Positions 18,387 through 27,255 of a DNA stretch of 64,000 nucleotides are shown piece by piece. The translations under genes were made by a program, and so were the position numbers. Position 1 is the first letter of the stretch. Every line of letters starts with the position of its first letter. Source of the DNA: Nocardia brevicatena NBRC 12119 (GTDB lineage Bacteria; Actinomycetota; Actinomycetes; Mycobacteriales; Mycobacteriaceae); NCBI RefSeq assembly GCF_000308495.1, contig NZ_BAFU01000055.1:62001-126000 (forward strand). The letters run 5' to 3'. The notes beneath the pieces were generated by a model that was given only the letters and a program-made list of their open reading frames with translations, had not been told where the DNA came from and did no database searches.

Positions 18387-19352
18387 GTGACCTCCACCGA
18401 ATCGTCGCCTGCCCCGTTGATGTTGCTCGACGGGGCGAGCCTGTGGTTCCGCGCCTTCCACGCCGTTCCGGAAAAGATCACAGCGCCCGACGGACGACCG
18501 GTGAACGCGCTGCGGGGCTTCACCGATATGGTCGCCGCGCTCATCACCCGGTATCGGCCCGGGCGTCTGGTGGTCTGCCTCGATCTGGACTGGCGTCCGC
18601 GCTTCCGGGTGGACCTGGTGCCCACCTACAAAACCCACCGCCTGGCCACCGCCGCCGACGCCCCTGGCGCCGAAGAGGTCCCCGATACGCTCACCCCGCA
18701 GGTCGACATGATCATGCAGGTGCTGGCCGCGGCCGGGATCGCCACCGGCGGCGCCGAGGGACTGGAGGCCGACGACGTGCTCGGCACCCTCGCCACCCAG
18801 GAGATCAGCGACCCGGTGATCGTCGTCAGCGGCGACCGCGACCTACTGCAGTTGGTCCGCGACACCCCGCAGCCACCGGTACGGGTGTTGTACGCGGGTC
18901 GGGGCCTGGCCAAGGCGGAGCTGTTCGGCCCGGCCGAGGTCGCCGCGAAATACGGTGTGCCGCGGGAGAACGCCGGCCCCGCCTATGCCGATATGGCCAC
19001 CCTGCGTGGCGATTCCTCCGACGGACTGCCCGGCGCGCCCGGGATCGGGGAGAAGACGGCGGCCTGCCTCATTTCGCATTTCGGTTCATTGGAAGCGCTC
19101 ATGGCAGCCCTCGGCGATCCCGAGGCCGACCTCGCCCGGGGTGTACGCGCCAAGCTCCATGACGCACAGGACTATGTGAAGGCCGCCGCACCGGTGGTCC
19201 GCGTCGTCCGCGACGCCACCGTGGTGCTGTCCCGCCCCGATATCCTGCACTCCACCCCCGCCGATCCGGGCAAACTGCGGGAGTTGGCCACGGCCTACAA
19301 CGCCGAGAGCCCCGTCAAGCGTCTTATCGAAGCGATCGCCGGACCGGTCTGA
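18387..19352 (+). CDS. 5'-3' exonuclease (Rv2090-like)
   Basis: A 321-residue stand-alone relative of the 5' nuclease domain of DNA polymerase I. Metal-binding acidic motifs are [44 protein letters not shown] and [12 protein letters not shown]; the helix-3-turn-helix DNA-binding motif is [16 protein letters not shown] near residue 215. It would cleave 5' ends or flaps during Okazaki fragment processing and repair. Its placement between pepE and the DUF4333 gene is the same as Rv2090 in M. tuberculosis. Confidence 0.93.
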   Translation: MTSTESSPAPLMLLDGASLWFRAFHAVPEKITAPDGRPVNALRGFTDMVAALITRYRPGRLVVCLDLDWRPRFRVDLVPTYKTHRLATAADAPGAEEVPDTLTPQVDMIMQVLAAAGIATGGAEGLEADDVLGTLATQEISDPVIVVSGDRDLLQLVRDTPQPPVRVLYAGRGLAKAELFGPAEVAAKYGVPRENAGPAYADMATLRGDSSDGLPGAPGIGEKTAACLISHFGSLEALMAALGDPEADLARGVRAKLHDAQDYVKAAAPVVRVVRDATVVLSRPDILHSTPADPGKLRELATAYNAESPVKRLIEAIAGPV

Positions 19353-19357
19353 GCCGA

Positions 19358-19382
19358 GCGCGGCCCGGAAACCCGGCCGCGC
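19358..19382. terminator. Bidirectional terminator-like hairpin
   Basis: GCGCGGCC and GGCCGCGC pair around a 9-nt centre (CGGAAACCC, whose GG and CC can also pair). It lies immediately after the exonuclease stop and before the 3' end of the convergent DUF4333 gene. There is no U tract. Confidence 0.5.
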
Positions 19383-19440
19383 ACACCCCGCTGGCCGGCC
19401 GGACCGGGCAAGGTGCGGCCGGGCAGCGCGGGGTCTCGGA

Positions 19441-20247
19441 TCAGCTGGGACGGCCGACCTCGTAGGTCCCGTCGTCCTTGGTGATCTTGATATTCACCGT
19501 TTTGGCCTCCCCGCCCACCTTCAGCTCGCAGGTGAACGTGGCATCGACCTGCACCTGTTGGCCGGACGGGCAGGTCACATCGCTGATGTCCTCGATCCCG
19601 TACGACTCCGACAGCACCTTCTGCACGCCGCTCTGCAGGGCATTCTGATCGAGTTCGTCCTTGGCGGTGAGCATCAGGATCAGTGCGACGACACCGCCGA
19701 CCACCGCCAGCGCCAGGACCGCGAGACCGACGATCAGTCCGGTCTTCTTACCCCCATCCTGCGACGGGCCGGGCTGCGCACCCCACTGCTGCTGCGGCTG
19801 CTGCCCCCACTGTGCCTGCGGCTGTCCCCACTCCTGCGACTGCTGATGCTGCGGCTGTCCCCCCTCCTGGTGCGGCTGTTGACCCCACTGTTGCTGTTGC
19901 TGGGGTTGCCACTGCGGCTGCGAGGGCTGCTGATCACCCCACTGCGGCTGGGGCTGCGACGGCTGCTGACCGCCCCACTGGGCCTGCGGCTGCCCCCACT
20001 GCTGATGACCACCCTGATCGCCCCATTTCTGTGTGGGTTGCGCCTGCTGCGGATCGGGCTGCTGCGCAAAAGGCTGCTGACCGCCCCACTGCTGGGCCGG
20101 GTCGGCTCCGCCGGGGTGAGCGGGGCCGGTCGCGCCAGGGTTGTGTCCGGCTCCGCCGGGTGCCTGCTGTCCACCCCACACCTGGGTGGGATCATTGCGT
20201 CCCTCCCCTGGGTTGGGGGCGTCGTTCGGTCCGTACGGGCCGCTCAT
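19441..20247 (-). CDS. DUF4333 membrane protein with Trp/Gln-rich low-complexity N-terminus (Rv2091c-like)
   Basis: A 268-residue single-pass protein. Residues 1-~170 are cytoplasmic low complexity built of imperfect WGQQP / WGDQQPSQPQ units with about a dozen WG pairs; a transmembrane helix follows (GLIVGLAVLALAVVGGVVAL, ~178-200), then an outside domain of ~70 residues with the DUF4333 pattern including DVTCPSGQQV, DATFTCELKV and GTYEVGRPS, where two Cys could form a disulphide. ATG 20247 has GGAGG upstream. Same place as M. tuberculosis Rv2091c beside helY. Function unknown. Confidence 0.85.
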   Translation of the reverse strand: MSGPYGPNDAPNPGEGRNDPTQVWGGQQAPGGAGHNPGATGPAHPGGADPAQQWGGQQPFAQQPDPQQAQPTQKWGDQGGHQQWGQPQAQWGGQQPSQPQPQWGDQQPSQPQWQPQQQQQWGQQPHQEGGQPQHQQSQEWGQPQAQWGQQPQQQWGAQPGPSQDGGKKTGLIVGLAVLALAVVGGVVALILMLTAKDELDQNALQSGVQKVLSESYGIEDISDVTCPSGQQVQVDATFTCELKVGGEAKTVNIKITKDDGTYEVGRPS

Positions 20248-20325
20248 CTGCTTGCCTCCACTCGCAATCGTCATACACACGGTAGCCCCCCGCGTGCGCA
20301 TGAAATCAAATCACAATCAGGGTAA

Positions 20326-23025
20326 TCACGCTGCGTCCACCGCGACGACACCCCGCCGGATCGCGCGCACCGCTTTGGCGGCGGTCGAGGCGATCTCCGG
20401 ATCGTCGGCGGTGTCGTGGATCTGGTCCAACAGGTCGATCACCTGTCGGCACCAGCGCACGAAGTCACCGGCCGACTGCGGCGAGTGCTGCTCCCCACTG
20501 GCGAGCAGCGATTCGGCCAGTGCCTCGCCACGTGCCCATTTGTAGATGCCGGTGACGAATCCCAGATCCGGTTCACGGGTCGGCTGCAGGCGATGCTCGG
20601 CCTCGTCCGACCGCAGCCGCGACCACTCGGCGATGGTGGCGGCGACGGCCCGCCGAATCGGCGCCGTGGGACCGGCGGCACCGAGGAAGCCGCTCTCGGA
20701 CCGCGACTCGTACACCAGGATCGACACCACCGCCGCCAGTTCCGCCGGCCCCAGACCGCGCCACAGTCCCTGGCGCAGACATTCGGCCACCAGCAGATCG
20801 CTTTCGGCGTAGATACGGGCCAGGCGGCGGCCGTCCGCGGTAACTTCCCCGTCGTGGACGAACCCACGTTGCTCCAACAGTCCGACGATCCGATCGAAGG
20901 TGCGGGCCAACGAGTTCGTGGTGGCGGCGACCTTCTGCTGCATACTCTCGGTCTCCCGCCGGATCCGGTGATAGCGCTCACCGATCCGGGCCAACTGCTC
21001 ACGGTCGGGGCGGGAATGCGCGGAATGTGAGCGCAGACTGCGGCGCAGGGCGGCCAGTTCGGGATCGTCGGCGGCCCTCGACCGGCGGTCGCGCCGCGGT
21101 CGGCCCGGCGCGGTGATACCGGTACTGCGCAGCGCCGAGGCCAGATCGCGACGGGCGCGGGCGGTACGGTGGTCCACCCGACGGGGCAGCCGCATCCGGC
21201 CCAACGGCTGCGCCGGCACCGGGAAATCGGCGGCCGAGACCCGGCCCGCCCATTTGTCCTCGGTGAGCACCAGTGGCCGCGGATCACCCGGCGTGGCATC
21301 CGGTTCCAGGATCACCGCCAGACCCGCGCGACGCCCGGTGGGAATGGCCACCACATCGCCGCGGCGCAGCGCGGTGAGCGCGGCGACGGCGGTATCGCGG
21401 CGGTCGGCGCGCGACTGCTGGGACAGCTGTTTCTCCCGCTGCTTGATCCGTTCCCGCAGTGAGAAGTAGGCGAGGAACTCACCGTCCTCACCACCGAGCT
21501 GGGCGGCGAGTTTACGCAATTGGGCCTCGTTGCGTTCGATACCGCGCACCAGGCCCACCACCGAGCGGTCGGCCTGGAACTGGGCGAATGACCGCTCCAA
21601 CAGTTCCCGCGACTCCTCTGCGCCCATCCGGTCGATCAGGTTGATCGACATGTTGTAACCGGGACGGAACGAGCTGCGCAGCGGATAGGTGCGAGTGGAG
21701 GCGAGCCCGGCGACCGCGCTGGTATCGACCTCGGGCTGCCACAGCACCACCGCATGGCCCTCCACGTCGATACCGCGGCGGCCGGCACGCCCGGTGAGCT
21801 GTGTGTATTCACCCGGGGTGAGTTCGGCGTGGGTTTCGCCGTTGAACTTGACCAGCCGCTCGAGCACCACCGTGCGAGCCGGCATGTTGATGCCCAGCGC
21901 CAGGGTTTCGGTGGCGAACACCGCTCGGACCAGGCCGTTGACGAACAGCTCCTCCACCGTGTGTCGAAAGGCGGGCAGCATACCGGCATGGTGAGCGGCC
22001 AAACCGCGGTACAGTGCCTCCCGCCATTCCCAGTAACCGAGCACTTCCAGATCCCCACGCGGCAAATCGCCGGTGTGCTTCTCGATGATCTCGTCGATCC
22101 GCTCACGGGTGCCCTCGTCGCCCAGATCCAACGACGAACGTAGGCATTGGGCGAGCGCGCCGTCACAGCCGGCGCGGCTGAAGATGAACACGATGGCGGG
22201 CAGCAGCCCTTCCCCGTCCAGCCGGGTCAGCATCTCCGGGCGCGGCAGCGGACGGAAGAACCGACGCGGCCCCCCGCGCCCGCGCGGACCGCCCCAGCCG
22301 TCCATCCGGTCGGCGGCTTCCCGGTGCCGGATATAACGCACCAGATCCTCGTCGACAACCACGCGCTGTTCCGAGGAAGAGGTGTCGAACAGGTCGAACA
22401 TCCGGCGACCGACCATGACGTGCTGCCACAGCGGCACCGGCCGCGTCTCGTCCACCACCACCGCGGTATCGCCGCGCACGGTCTCCATCCAGGCGCCGAA
22501 CTCCTCGGCATTCGACACCGTGGCCGACAGGCTGACCAACCGCACCTCCGGCGACAGATGCAGGATGACCTCTTCCCACACCGCGCCGCGGAACCGGTCG
22601 GCCAGATAGTGCACCTCGTCCATCACCACATAGGACAGCGTCGCCAGGGTCTCGGACGAGGCGTAGATCATGTTCCGCAGCACCTCGGTGGTCATCACCA
22701 CCACCTGGGCATCCGGGTTGATCGCCTGATCGCCGGTGAGCAGCCCCACCCGTCCCCGGCCGTAGCGTTCGGTGAGGTCGGCGAACTTCTGGTTGGACAG
22801 GGCTTTGATCGGGGTGGTGTAGAAGCATTTGCCACCCGAGGCGAGTGCCAGATGGACCGCGAACTCGCCGACCACGGTCTTACCCGCGCCGGTGGGCGCG
22901 CAGACCAGCACACTGTGTCCCTCTTCCAAGGCGGTGCAGGCCTGGTGCTGGAACGGGTCGAGATCGAAGCGGAGCTCCGCGGCGAACCGAGACAGTTCCG
23001 CTGTCAGCGCCGTATTCCGTGTCAC
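20326..23025 (-). CDS. helY: Ski2-like superfamily II RNA helicase HelY
   Basis: An 899-residue ATP-dependent helicase. Motif I is CAPTGAGKTV (~42-50), motif II DEVH in VVMDEVHYLADRF, motif III SLSATVSNAEEFG and motif VI QLTGRAGRRGID; the C-terminal ~200 residues resemble the DSHCT helical domain of Ski2/Mtr4 proteins. It presumably remodels structured RNA in the cytoplasm. GTG 23025 starts 3 nt after the tatC stop, so the two are translationally linked and form the end of a tatA-tatC-helY run, as in mycobacteria. Confidence 0.94.
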   Translation of the reverse strand: MTRNTALTAELSRFAAELRFDLDPFQHQACTALEEGHSVLVCAPTGAGKTVVGEFAVHLALASGGKCFYTTPIKALSNQKFADLTERYGRGRVGLLTGDQAINPDAQVVVMTTEVLRNMIYASSETLATLSYVVMDEVHYLADRFRGAVWEEVILHLSPEVRLVSLSATVSNAEEFGAWMETVRGDTAVVVDETRPVPLWQHVMVGRRMFDLFDTSSSEQRVVVDEDLVRYIRHREAADRMDGWGGPRGRGGPRRFFRPLPRPEMLTRLDGEGLLPAIVFIFSRAGCDGALAQCLRSSLDLGDEGTRERIDEIIEKHTGDLPRGDLEVLGYWEWREALYRGLAAHHAGMLPAFRHTVEELFVNGLVRAVFATETLALGINMPARTVVLERLVKFNGETHAELTPGEYTQLTGRAGRRGIDVEGHAVVLWQPEVDTSAVAGLASTRTYPLRSSFRPGYNMSINLIDRMGAEESRELLERSFAQFQADRSVVGLVRGIERNEAQLRKLAAQLGGEDGEFLAYFSLRERIKQREKQLSQQSRADRRDTAVAALTALRRGDVVAIPTGRRAGLAVILEPDATPGDPRPLVLTEDKWAGRVSAADFPVPAQPLGRMRLPRRVDHRTARARRDLASALRSTGITAPGRPRRDRRSRAADDPELAALRRSLRSHSAHSRPDREQLARIGERYHRIRRETESMQQKVAATTNSLARTFDRIVGLLEQRGFVHDGEVTADGRRLARIYAESDLLVAECLRQGLWRGLGPAELAAVVSILVYESRSESGFLGAAGPTAPIRRAVAATIAEWSRLRSDEAEHRLQPTREPDLGFVTGIYKWARGEALAESLLASGEQHSPQSAGDFVRWCRQVIDLLDQIHDTADDPEIASTAAKAVRAIRRGVVAVDAA

Positions 23026-23028
23026 TTG

Positions 23029-24000
23029 TCAGAGGGTATCGGAGTAATCCGACACCGGTCGTGTCGTTTTGTCCGCCACCGGGACCGTCCCGGGCGTGTC
23101 GAGGGGAGCGGCCGCCTCCACCGGCTCGGGAGCGGCGATCGTCGACGCCTCTTCATCGGCCGGCGCCCCCCAGCCCTCGGCCTGCGCCTGCCGCGCCCGC
23201 CGCTTGTCGTTGATCCGCGCGAACTGCACCGCCATCTCGAACAGCACCGTCAACGCCAACGCCAACGCCAACATGGAGAAGGGGTCCTGCGGGGTCACGA
23301 TCGCGGCGAATACGAACAATCCGAAGATGATCCCCCGCCGCCACGACTTCAGCTTCTCGTACGGGAGCATCCCGATCAGATTCAATCCGACGATCAACAG
23401 GGGCGTCTCGAAACTGACCCCGAAAATGATCAGCAACTGGATGATGAACCCGAAGTACTGCGAGCCGCTCAGGGCGGTGATCTGCACATTGTCACCGATA
23501 CTGAGCAGAAAGCTCAACGCGTGCACGACCACCACATAGGCCAGCACCGCACCGGCGGCGAACAGTACCGAGCCGGAGCCGACGAAACCGATCGCGTACC
23601 GACGTTCCTTCGGATACAGCCCCGGGGTGATGAACGCCCACAGCTCGTACAGCCACACCGGGCACGCCAACACCACGCCCGCGACCAGGGCGACCTTCAA
23701 CCGCAACATGAACTGCTCGAACGGCGCCGTCGCCAACAGCCGGCACTCTCCGTCCAGTGTCAACGACGCCCGGGTTTCCGGCGGCAGATCGCAATACGGG
23801 CCGCGCAGCAACTCACCCAGGCTCGGCAGCCCGAAAAAGGAATGCGAATACCACAGGAATCCGAGGATGGTGGTCAGCAGCACCGCGGCGAGGGAGATCA
23901 GCAGCCGAGTACGCAACTCCTGGAGATGCTCCACCAACGACATGGTGCCGTCGGGGTTGGTCCTGCGCCGACTACGCCGGGGATCGAACGGAATACGCAT
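23029..24000 (-). CDS. tatC: Twin-arginine translocase subunit TatC
   Basis: Multi-spanning receptor subunit of the Tat system that binds twin-arginine signal peptides of folded exports. The 323-residue protein has the conserved N-terminal [15 protein letters not shown], six hydrophobic segments, the periplasmic loop with [15 protein letters not shown], and [20 protein letters not shown], a TatC signature. The C-terminal ~70 residues are a charged cytoplasmic tail longer than in E. coli, as usual for actinobacteria. It lies between tatA and helY; tatB is not in the window. Confidence 0.96.
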   Translation of the reverse strand: MRIPFDPRRSRRRTNPDGTMSLVEHLQELRTRLLISLAAVLLTTILGFLWYSHSFFGLPSLGELLRGPYCDLPPETRASLTLDGECRLLATAPFEQFMLRLKVALVAGVVLACPVWLYELWAFITPGLYPKERRYAIGFVGSGSVLFAAGAVLAYVVVVHALSFLLSIGDNVQITALSGSQYFGFIIQLLIIFGVSFETPLLIVGLNLIGMLPYEKLKSWRRGIIFGLFVFAAIVTPQDPFSMLALALALTVLFEMAVQFARINDKRRARQAQAEGWGAPADEEASTIAAPEPVEAAAPLDTPGTVPVADKTTRPVSDYSDTL

Positions 24001-24170
24001 GATGTGGCTGCCCCTGTGCTCACGTGCCTTGCTCCACCCGGACGGCGGCTACCCGTCGAATCCGACAACCGGGAACTGCCCGGGCGGATAGCGACGAGAG
24101 CCCGGCCGGAGATGCCGGGTCACAATATCGTTCCCGGTTCGCGGCGGACCCGCCCGGGGACTGTTCGGCT

Positions 24171-24428
24171 CTAAAGCGTCTTCCGCTCTTTCGCGGTTTC
24201 GGTGGTCGACGCGGTGACCGCCTGCTGCCCGGGCGGCAGCTGCTGCGTCGGCTGCGCCGCGGCATTCGACGAGGAGCCGCCCTCGCTCTGCATCTGAGTG
24301 ACCTCACTCTTGAAGATGCGCAACGACCGACCGAGGCTGCGGGCCGCGTCGGGCATCCGCTTCGCGCCGAAGAACACCACGAAGACCGCCGCGATGATCA
24401 GCCAGTGCCAGATGCTCAGACTGCCCAT
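24171..24428 (-). CDS. tatA: Twin-arginine translocase subunit TatA
   Basis: An 85-residue protein with one N-terminal membrane helix ([20 protein letters not shown]), the FG hinge and amphipathic helix ([15 protein letters not shown]), then a flexible Gln/Thr-rich tail. It polymerises into the Tat pore at the cytoplasmic membrane. ATG 24428 follows GGAGG. It lies 170 bp before tatC and behind pafC, the M. tuberculosis order. Confidence 0.95.
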   Translation of the reverse strand: MGSLSIWHWLIIAAVFVVFFGAKRMPDAARSLGRSLRIFKSEVTQMQSEGGSSSNAAAQPTQQLPPGQQAVTASTTETAKERKTL

Positions 24429-24605
24429 GTGTATTACCTCCAAAGACTGTGGTGATTTCGATGCTACCTGCCCGCATGACGTGCACGAACCGGCGCCATG
24501 GGCGAGGTCCGGCGTGGTCACGGACCGGCGAACCGGAAGCAACGGCCGCACAACGTCCCGCGACCGGAAGCCCTCGGGCGGGGAACAAAACCACCGGGCC
24601 GGCGC

Positions 24606-25679
24606 TCACGCGGGGCCGGCGGCCTCCAGGTCGGCCGCGGCATAGGCGGCCAGGGCGGTGTCGGAACGCTCACGCACCGCCGCCACCAGCTCCACCGGCC
24701 CGAGCACGGTGACACCGGAGCCGAAACCGAGCACCAGCCGGGTCATCCAGTCCAGGGTAGCGAACCGCATGGTCGCCTCCAGGCTGCCGTCCGGATGCAC
24801 CGCCACCCGGTGCATGGGGTACTGGTCCAGCACCCAGCTGTAGTCGACGGTGATACGCAGCCGGGCCTGCGGGAGGGCCGGATCGTCCTGGAACAGGTCG
24901 AGGACGGCGTCGGTATCGGTGGCGTGGCTCGGCGGGCGGGCCGGTTCGTCGAGTTCGGTGGCGGTCTCGATCCGGTCGAATCGGAACAGTCGCACCCCCT
25001 CGGCCTGCCGGCACCAGCCCTGCAGGTAGCTGTTGTTGTCGACCAGCACAATCCGAATGGGGTCGACCACCCGTTCGGAGACCACGTCGCGGCTGGCCGA
25101 GTAGTACACCAATCGCACCGCGTGCTGCTTCGCGAGCGCCGCCCGCACGGCCCGCACCGCGGGCTCCTCGGTCGACTGCCGCCCGTCTCCCGTCTCCGCC
25201 GAGCCGTCCGCCGGCCGGCCCGACACCGCCGTATGCGCCGGCGCGGGCTCTTGCGCCGGGAACGCCGAGGAGGATTTCGACGCGGTGGTCTTCGAGGTGT
25301 CCCCGGAAATAGCCGACTCGATCTTGGCGATGGCCGAATGCGCCGCCGTCGGATCCACCATGCCGGGCAGGTCCACGATCGACCGCAGCGCCACCAGCAG
25401 CGCCGTGGCCTCGGTGGAGGTGAGCCGCAGCGGGCGCTCGATACCGGCCGAGAAGGTGACCTCGATGCTCTCCTCGGAGAACGACAGATCGATCAGATCA
25501 CCGGGCCCGTAACCGGGCAGTCCACACATCCACAGCTGGTTCAGATCGCTCATCAGCTGTTTGGTGGTGACGCCGAGGTCGGCGGCCGCCTCGGCGGGAC
25601 CGATCCCCGGGTTCGCGATGAAATACGGCACCATATTAAGCAGCCGCGACAACCGCACCGACAACCGACTGGTACTCAT
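24606..25679 (-). CDS. pafC: WYL-domain regulator PafC
   Basis: A 357-residue partner of PafB. The N-terminal winged helix (LSRLLNMVPYFIANPGIGPA, EAAADLGVTTKQLMSDLNQL) is followed by the WYL domain around residues 170-290, with NSYLQGWCRQAEGVRLFRFDRI as its core, and a C-terminal WCX-type extension. In mycobacteria PafBC activates the LexA/RecA-independent DNA-damage response; despite its name it is not needed for pupylation. Residues ~125-165 are a low-complexity Ser/Ala/Pro linker. The gap to pafB is 73 bp and holds a repeated sequence. Confidence 0.93.
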   Translation of the reverse strand: MSTSRLSVRLSRLLNMVPYFIANPGIGPAEAAADLGVTTKQLMSDLNQLWMCGLPGYGPGDLIDLSFSEESIEVTFSAGIERPLRLTSTEATALLVALRSIVDLPGMVDPTAAHSAIAKIESAISGDTSKTTASKSSSAFPAQEPAPAHTAVSGRPADGSAETGDGRQSTEEPAVRAVRAALAKQHAVRLVYYSASRDVVSERVVDPIRIVLVDNNSYLQGWCRQAEGVRLFRFDRIETATELDEPARPPSHATDTDAVLDLFQDDPALPQARLRITVDYSWVLDQYPMHRVAVHPDGSLEATMRFATLDWMTRLVLGFGSGVTVLGPVELVAAVRERSDTALAAYAAADLEAAGPA

Positions 25680-25696
25680 GCTGTGTCCTCTTTCGG

Positions 25697-25757
25697 CATG
25701 AGCGGGCGCCCTGCGTGGTCACGCTGCGCTACCGCCTCCGGGCGATGACCGCTCATG
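25697..25757. repeat. 26-nt intergenic repeat, copy B, inside a hairpin
   Basis: CATGAGCGG (25697-25705) and CCGCTCATG (25749-25757) can pair around the repeat also found at 18296-18321 (here 25714-25739). The structure fills the pafC-pafB gap and reaches the last codons of pafB; on the minus-strand message it would sit between the two genes. Confidence 0.55.
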
Positions 25758-26748
25758 CGGTGACCTCCGTCCGGTCCAGCACCGACCGCAGCCGCGCGAT
25801 CACATCCTCGCGCAGCGGCGCCGGCGTCAAAACCAGGGCGTCGGGGCCGAGGCCGGTGATCACGCGGGCCAGCCAGTCGCGGGAACGGATCGGCAGTTCG
25901 ACCACCGTGCCCGCGCGGCCCGCGATCGTCCGGTCACCGACCGGCCGCCCGAGCCGGCGCAACTCCCCGCCCCGACCCTCGGCCACCCAGACGGTCGCCG
26001 AACCGGTCACCGGAGCGCTTCCGGTGACCGTGGCCACGATTTCCCGCAGATCCACCTCGTCGGGTTTGCGCACGGCGTTGCGCGGCCCGTAGGGGGTGAT
26101 CTCGTCGCCGATCCGGGACAGGCGGAAGGTCCGGGTCGCGTTCTTCACCCGGTCGTGACCCACCAGATACCATCGGCCGCGGTGGGTGACCACACCCCAC
26201 GGCTCCACATCGCGCATCAGGTACGGCTCGTTGATCGCGCCCCGATGTTCGAATCGCACCGCCTGACCTGCGTCGATGGCGGCCAGCAGTTTGCCCAGTA
26301 CCGGTTCGGAGCCGCGGGTGCGCGCGGGGACGGCCGGGATCGTGGCGATCGCACTGTCGGTTTCCACATGGATCCCCGCGGCGCGGAGTTTCAGCAGGGC
26401 GCCGCCGGCTGCCGCGGCCAGCTCCGGTGATTCCCACATCTGCACCGCGACCGCGACCGCCGCGGACTCCTCACTGGTCAGATCGATCTCGGGCAGCTCG
26501 TAGGCGTCCCGGTTGATTCGGTAGCCCTCCACCGTGGAGAACTGGCCCGCCGGGCCCAACTCCAGCGGGATGCCCAGATCACGCAGTTCGTTCTTATCGC
26601 GTTCGAACATACGGCTGAACGCCTCGTCGCCGGCGCAGTCCTCGTAGCCCGCGACACTGTGTCTGATCCGCTCCGCGGTCAGGAACTGCCGGGTCGACAG
26701 CAGTGCGATGACCAGATTCATCAGCCGCTCGACCTTGGATATCGCCAC
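25753..26748 (-). CDS. pafB: WYL-domain regulator PafB
   Basis: A 331-residue protein with an N-terminal helix-turn-helix (SKVERLMNLVIALLSTRQFL, TAERIRHSVAGY) and a WYL domain containing RWYLVGHDRVKNATRTFRLS, followed by a C-terminal WCX region (GTVVELPIRSRDWLARVITG). It forms a heteromeric activator with PafC for DNA-damage genes. GTG 26748 gives the length of M. tuberculosis PafB; the frame runs further upstream into an unrelated structured repeat, so longer starts should be rejected. Confidence 0.93.
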   Translation of the reverse strand: MAISKVERLMNLVIALLSTRQFLTAERIRHSVAGYEDCAGDEAFSRMFERDKNELRDLGIPLELGPAGQFSTVEGYRINRDAYELPEIDLTSEESAAVAVAVQMWESPELAAAAGGALLKLRAAGIHVETDSAIATIPAVPARTRGSEPVLGKLLAAIDAGQAVRFEHRGAINEPYLMRDVEPWGVVTHRGRWYLVGHDRVKNATRTFRLSRIGDEITPYGPRNAVRKPDEVDLREIVATVTGSAPVTGSATVWVAEGRGGELRRLGRPVGDRTIAGRAGTVVELPIRSRDWLARVITGLGPDALVLTPAPLREDVIARLRSVLDRTEVTA

Positions 26749-26775
26749 TCGAACAGCGTAATGCAGTGTTGGATT

Positions 26776-26889
26776 GCGCCGCCTCCGGCGGCGCGGGTTG
26801 CGGGCCCCGAGGTCCCGTGTTTCAGTGCCCGAGACTCGCGCCTGCGGCGCATGCGCTTCGGGCACTGAAACACGGGACGGCCCGCAACC
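26776..26889 (-). repeat. 114-nt structured element, copy 1 (minus orientation)
   Basis: Read on the minus strand: an 11-bp outer stem (GGTTGCGGGCC), a 21-bp inner stem (outer end GTCCCGTG), a 25-nt loop (26833-26857) containing a 5-bp mini-hairpin with a GCA loop, the returning 21-nt arm, a one-sided 5-nt bulge CTCGG (26807-26811), the returning 11-nt arm, 1 nt, then an 8-bp hairpin GCGCCGCC-GGA-GGCGGCGC (26776-26794). All stem positions pair. Copy 2 has the same layout and length with different stem sequence. Confidence 0.85.
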
Positions 26890-27121
26890 TTTATGGGCCT
26901 CGCCGAACTCGGCGCAGGACGAACTCGGCGCAGGAAGAGAGCGGCAGATCATGGGAGGTGCGGCAGACCGTGGGAAGTAATGCGTGACCGACTTCGCAAA
27001 CAGGTCAGCGTGCGGTCTCGGTCCGGGAGGCCGGTCCGCCGTCTCGGTCGGGACCGCTCTCGGGAACCGGTGAACCGCATCCTGACGTACGCCACAGCGC
27101 CGAGTCCGGCGAGGCCCCCAA
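26890..27121. other. Spacer between the two structured elements
   Basis: No gene seen. It contains two tandem copies of GAACTCGGCGCAGGA (26905-26919 and 26921-26935) separated by one base. The remainder is unstructured GC-rich DNA. The flanking elements face opposite ways, so this segment resembles the inside of an inverted pair. Confidence 0.5.
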
Positions 27122-27235
27122 GGGTTGAGCCCGCGTCGGCTTTCGGCCCGCGAAGCGCATGCGGCGCAGCCGCGAGTCTCGCGGGCCGAAAGCCGACGCC
27201 TCAGGGGCTCAACCCCGCGGCGCCGCAGGCGCCGC
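27122..27235 (+). repeat. 114-nt structured element, copy 2 (plus orientation)
   Basis: Outer stem GGGTTGAGCCC (27122-27132) with 27205-27215; inner 21-bp stem 27133-27153 with 27179-27199; 25-nt loop 27154-27178 with mini-hairpin GCGGC-GCA-GCCGC; 5-nt one-sided bulge CTCAG (27200-27204); 1 nt; terminal hairpin GCGGCGCC-GCA-GGCGCCGC (27217-27235). Relative to copy 1 the loop differs at only two, mutually pairing, positions, whereas the stems differ at many positions that all remain paired. It ends 20 bp beyond the pafA stop on the opposite strand's reading, so it may also terminate pafB-side or pafA transcripts. Confidence 0.85.
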
Positions 27236-27255
27236 CAAAAGACACAGCCGCCAAA

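Noticed and set aside
22147-24174. 675-codon plus-strand open frame opposite helY/tatC
   Set aside because: It is antisense to two well-identified genes, with His/Arg/Gln-rich shadow composition and no motifs.
26753-26952. Longer pafB start giving a 399-residue protein
   Set aside because: The extra N-terminus is translated from the structured repeat element; GTG 26748 gives the family length.
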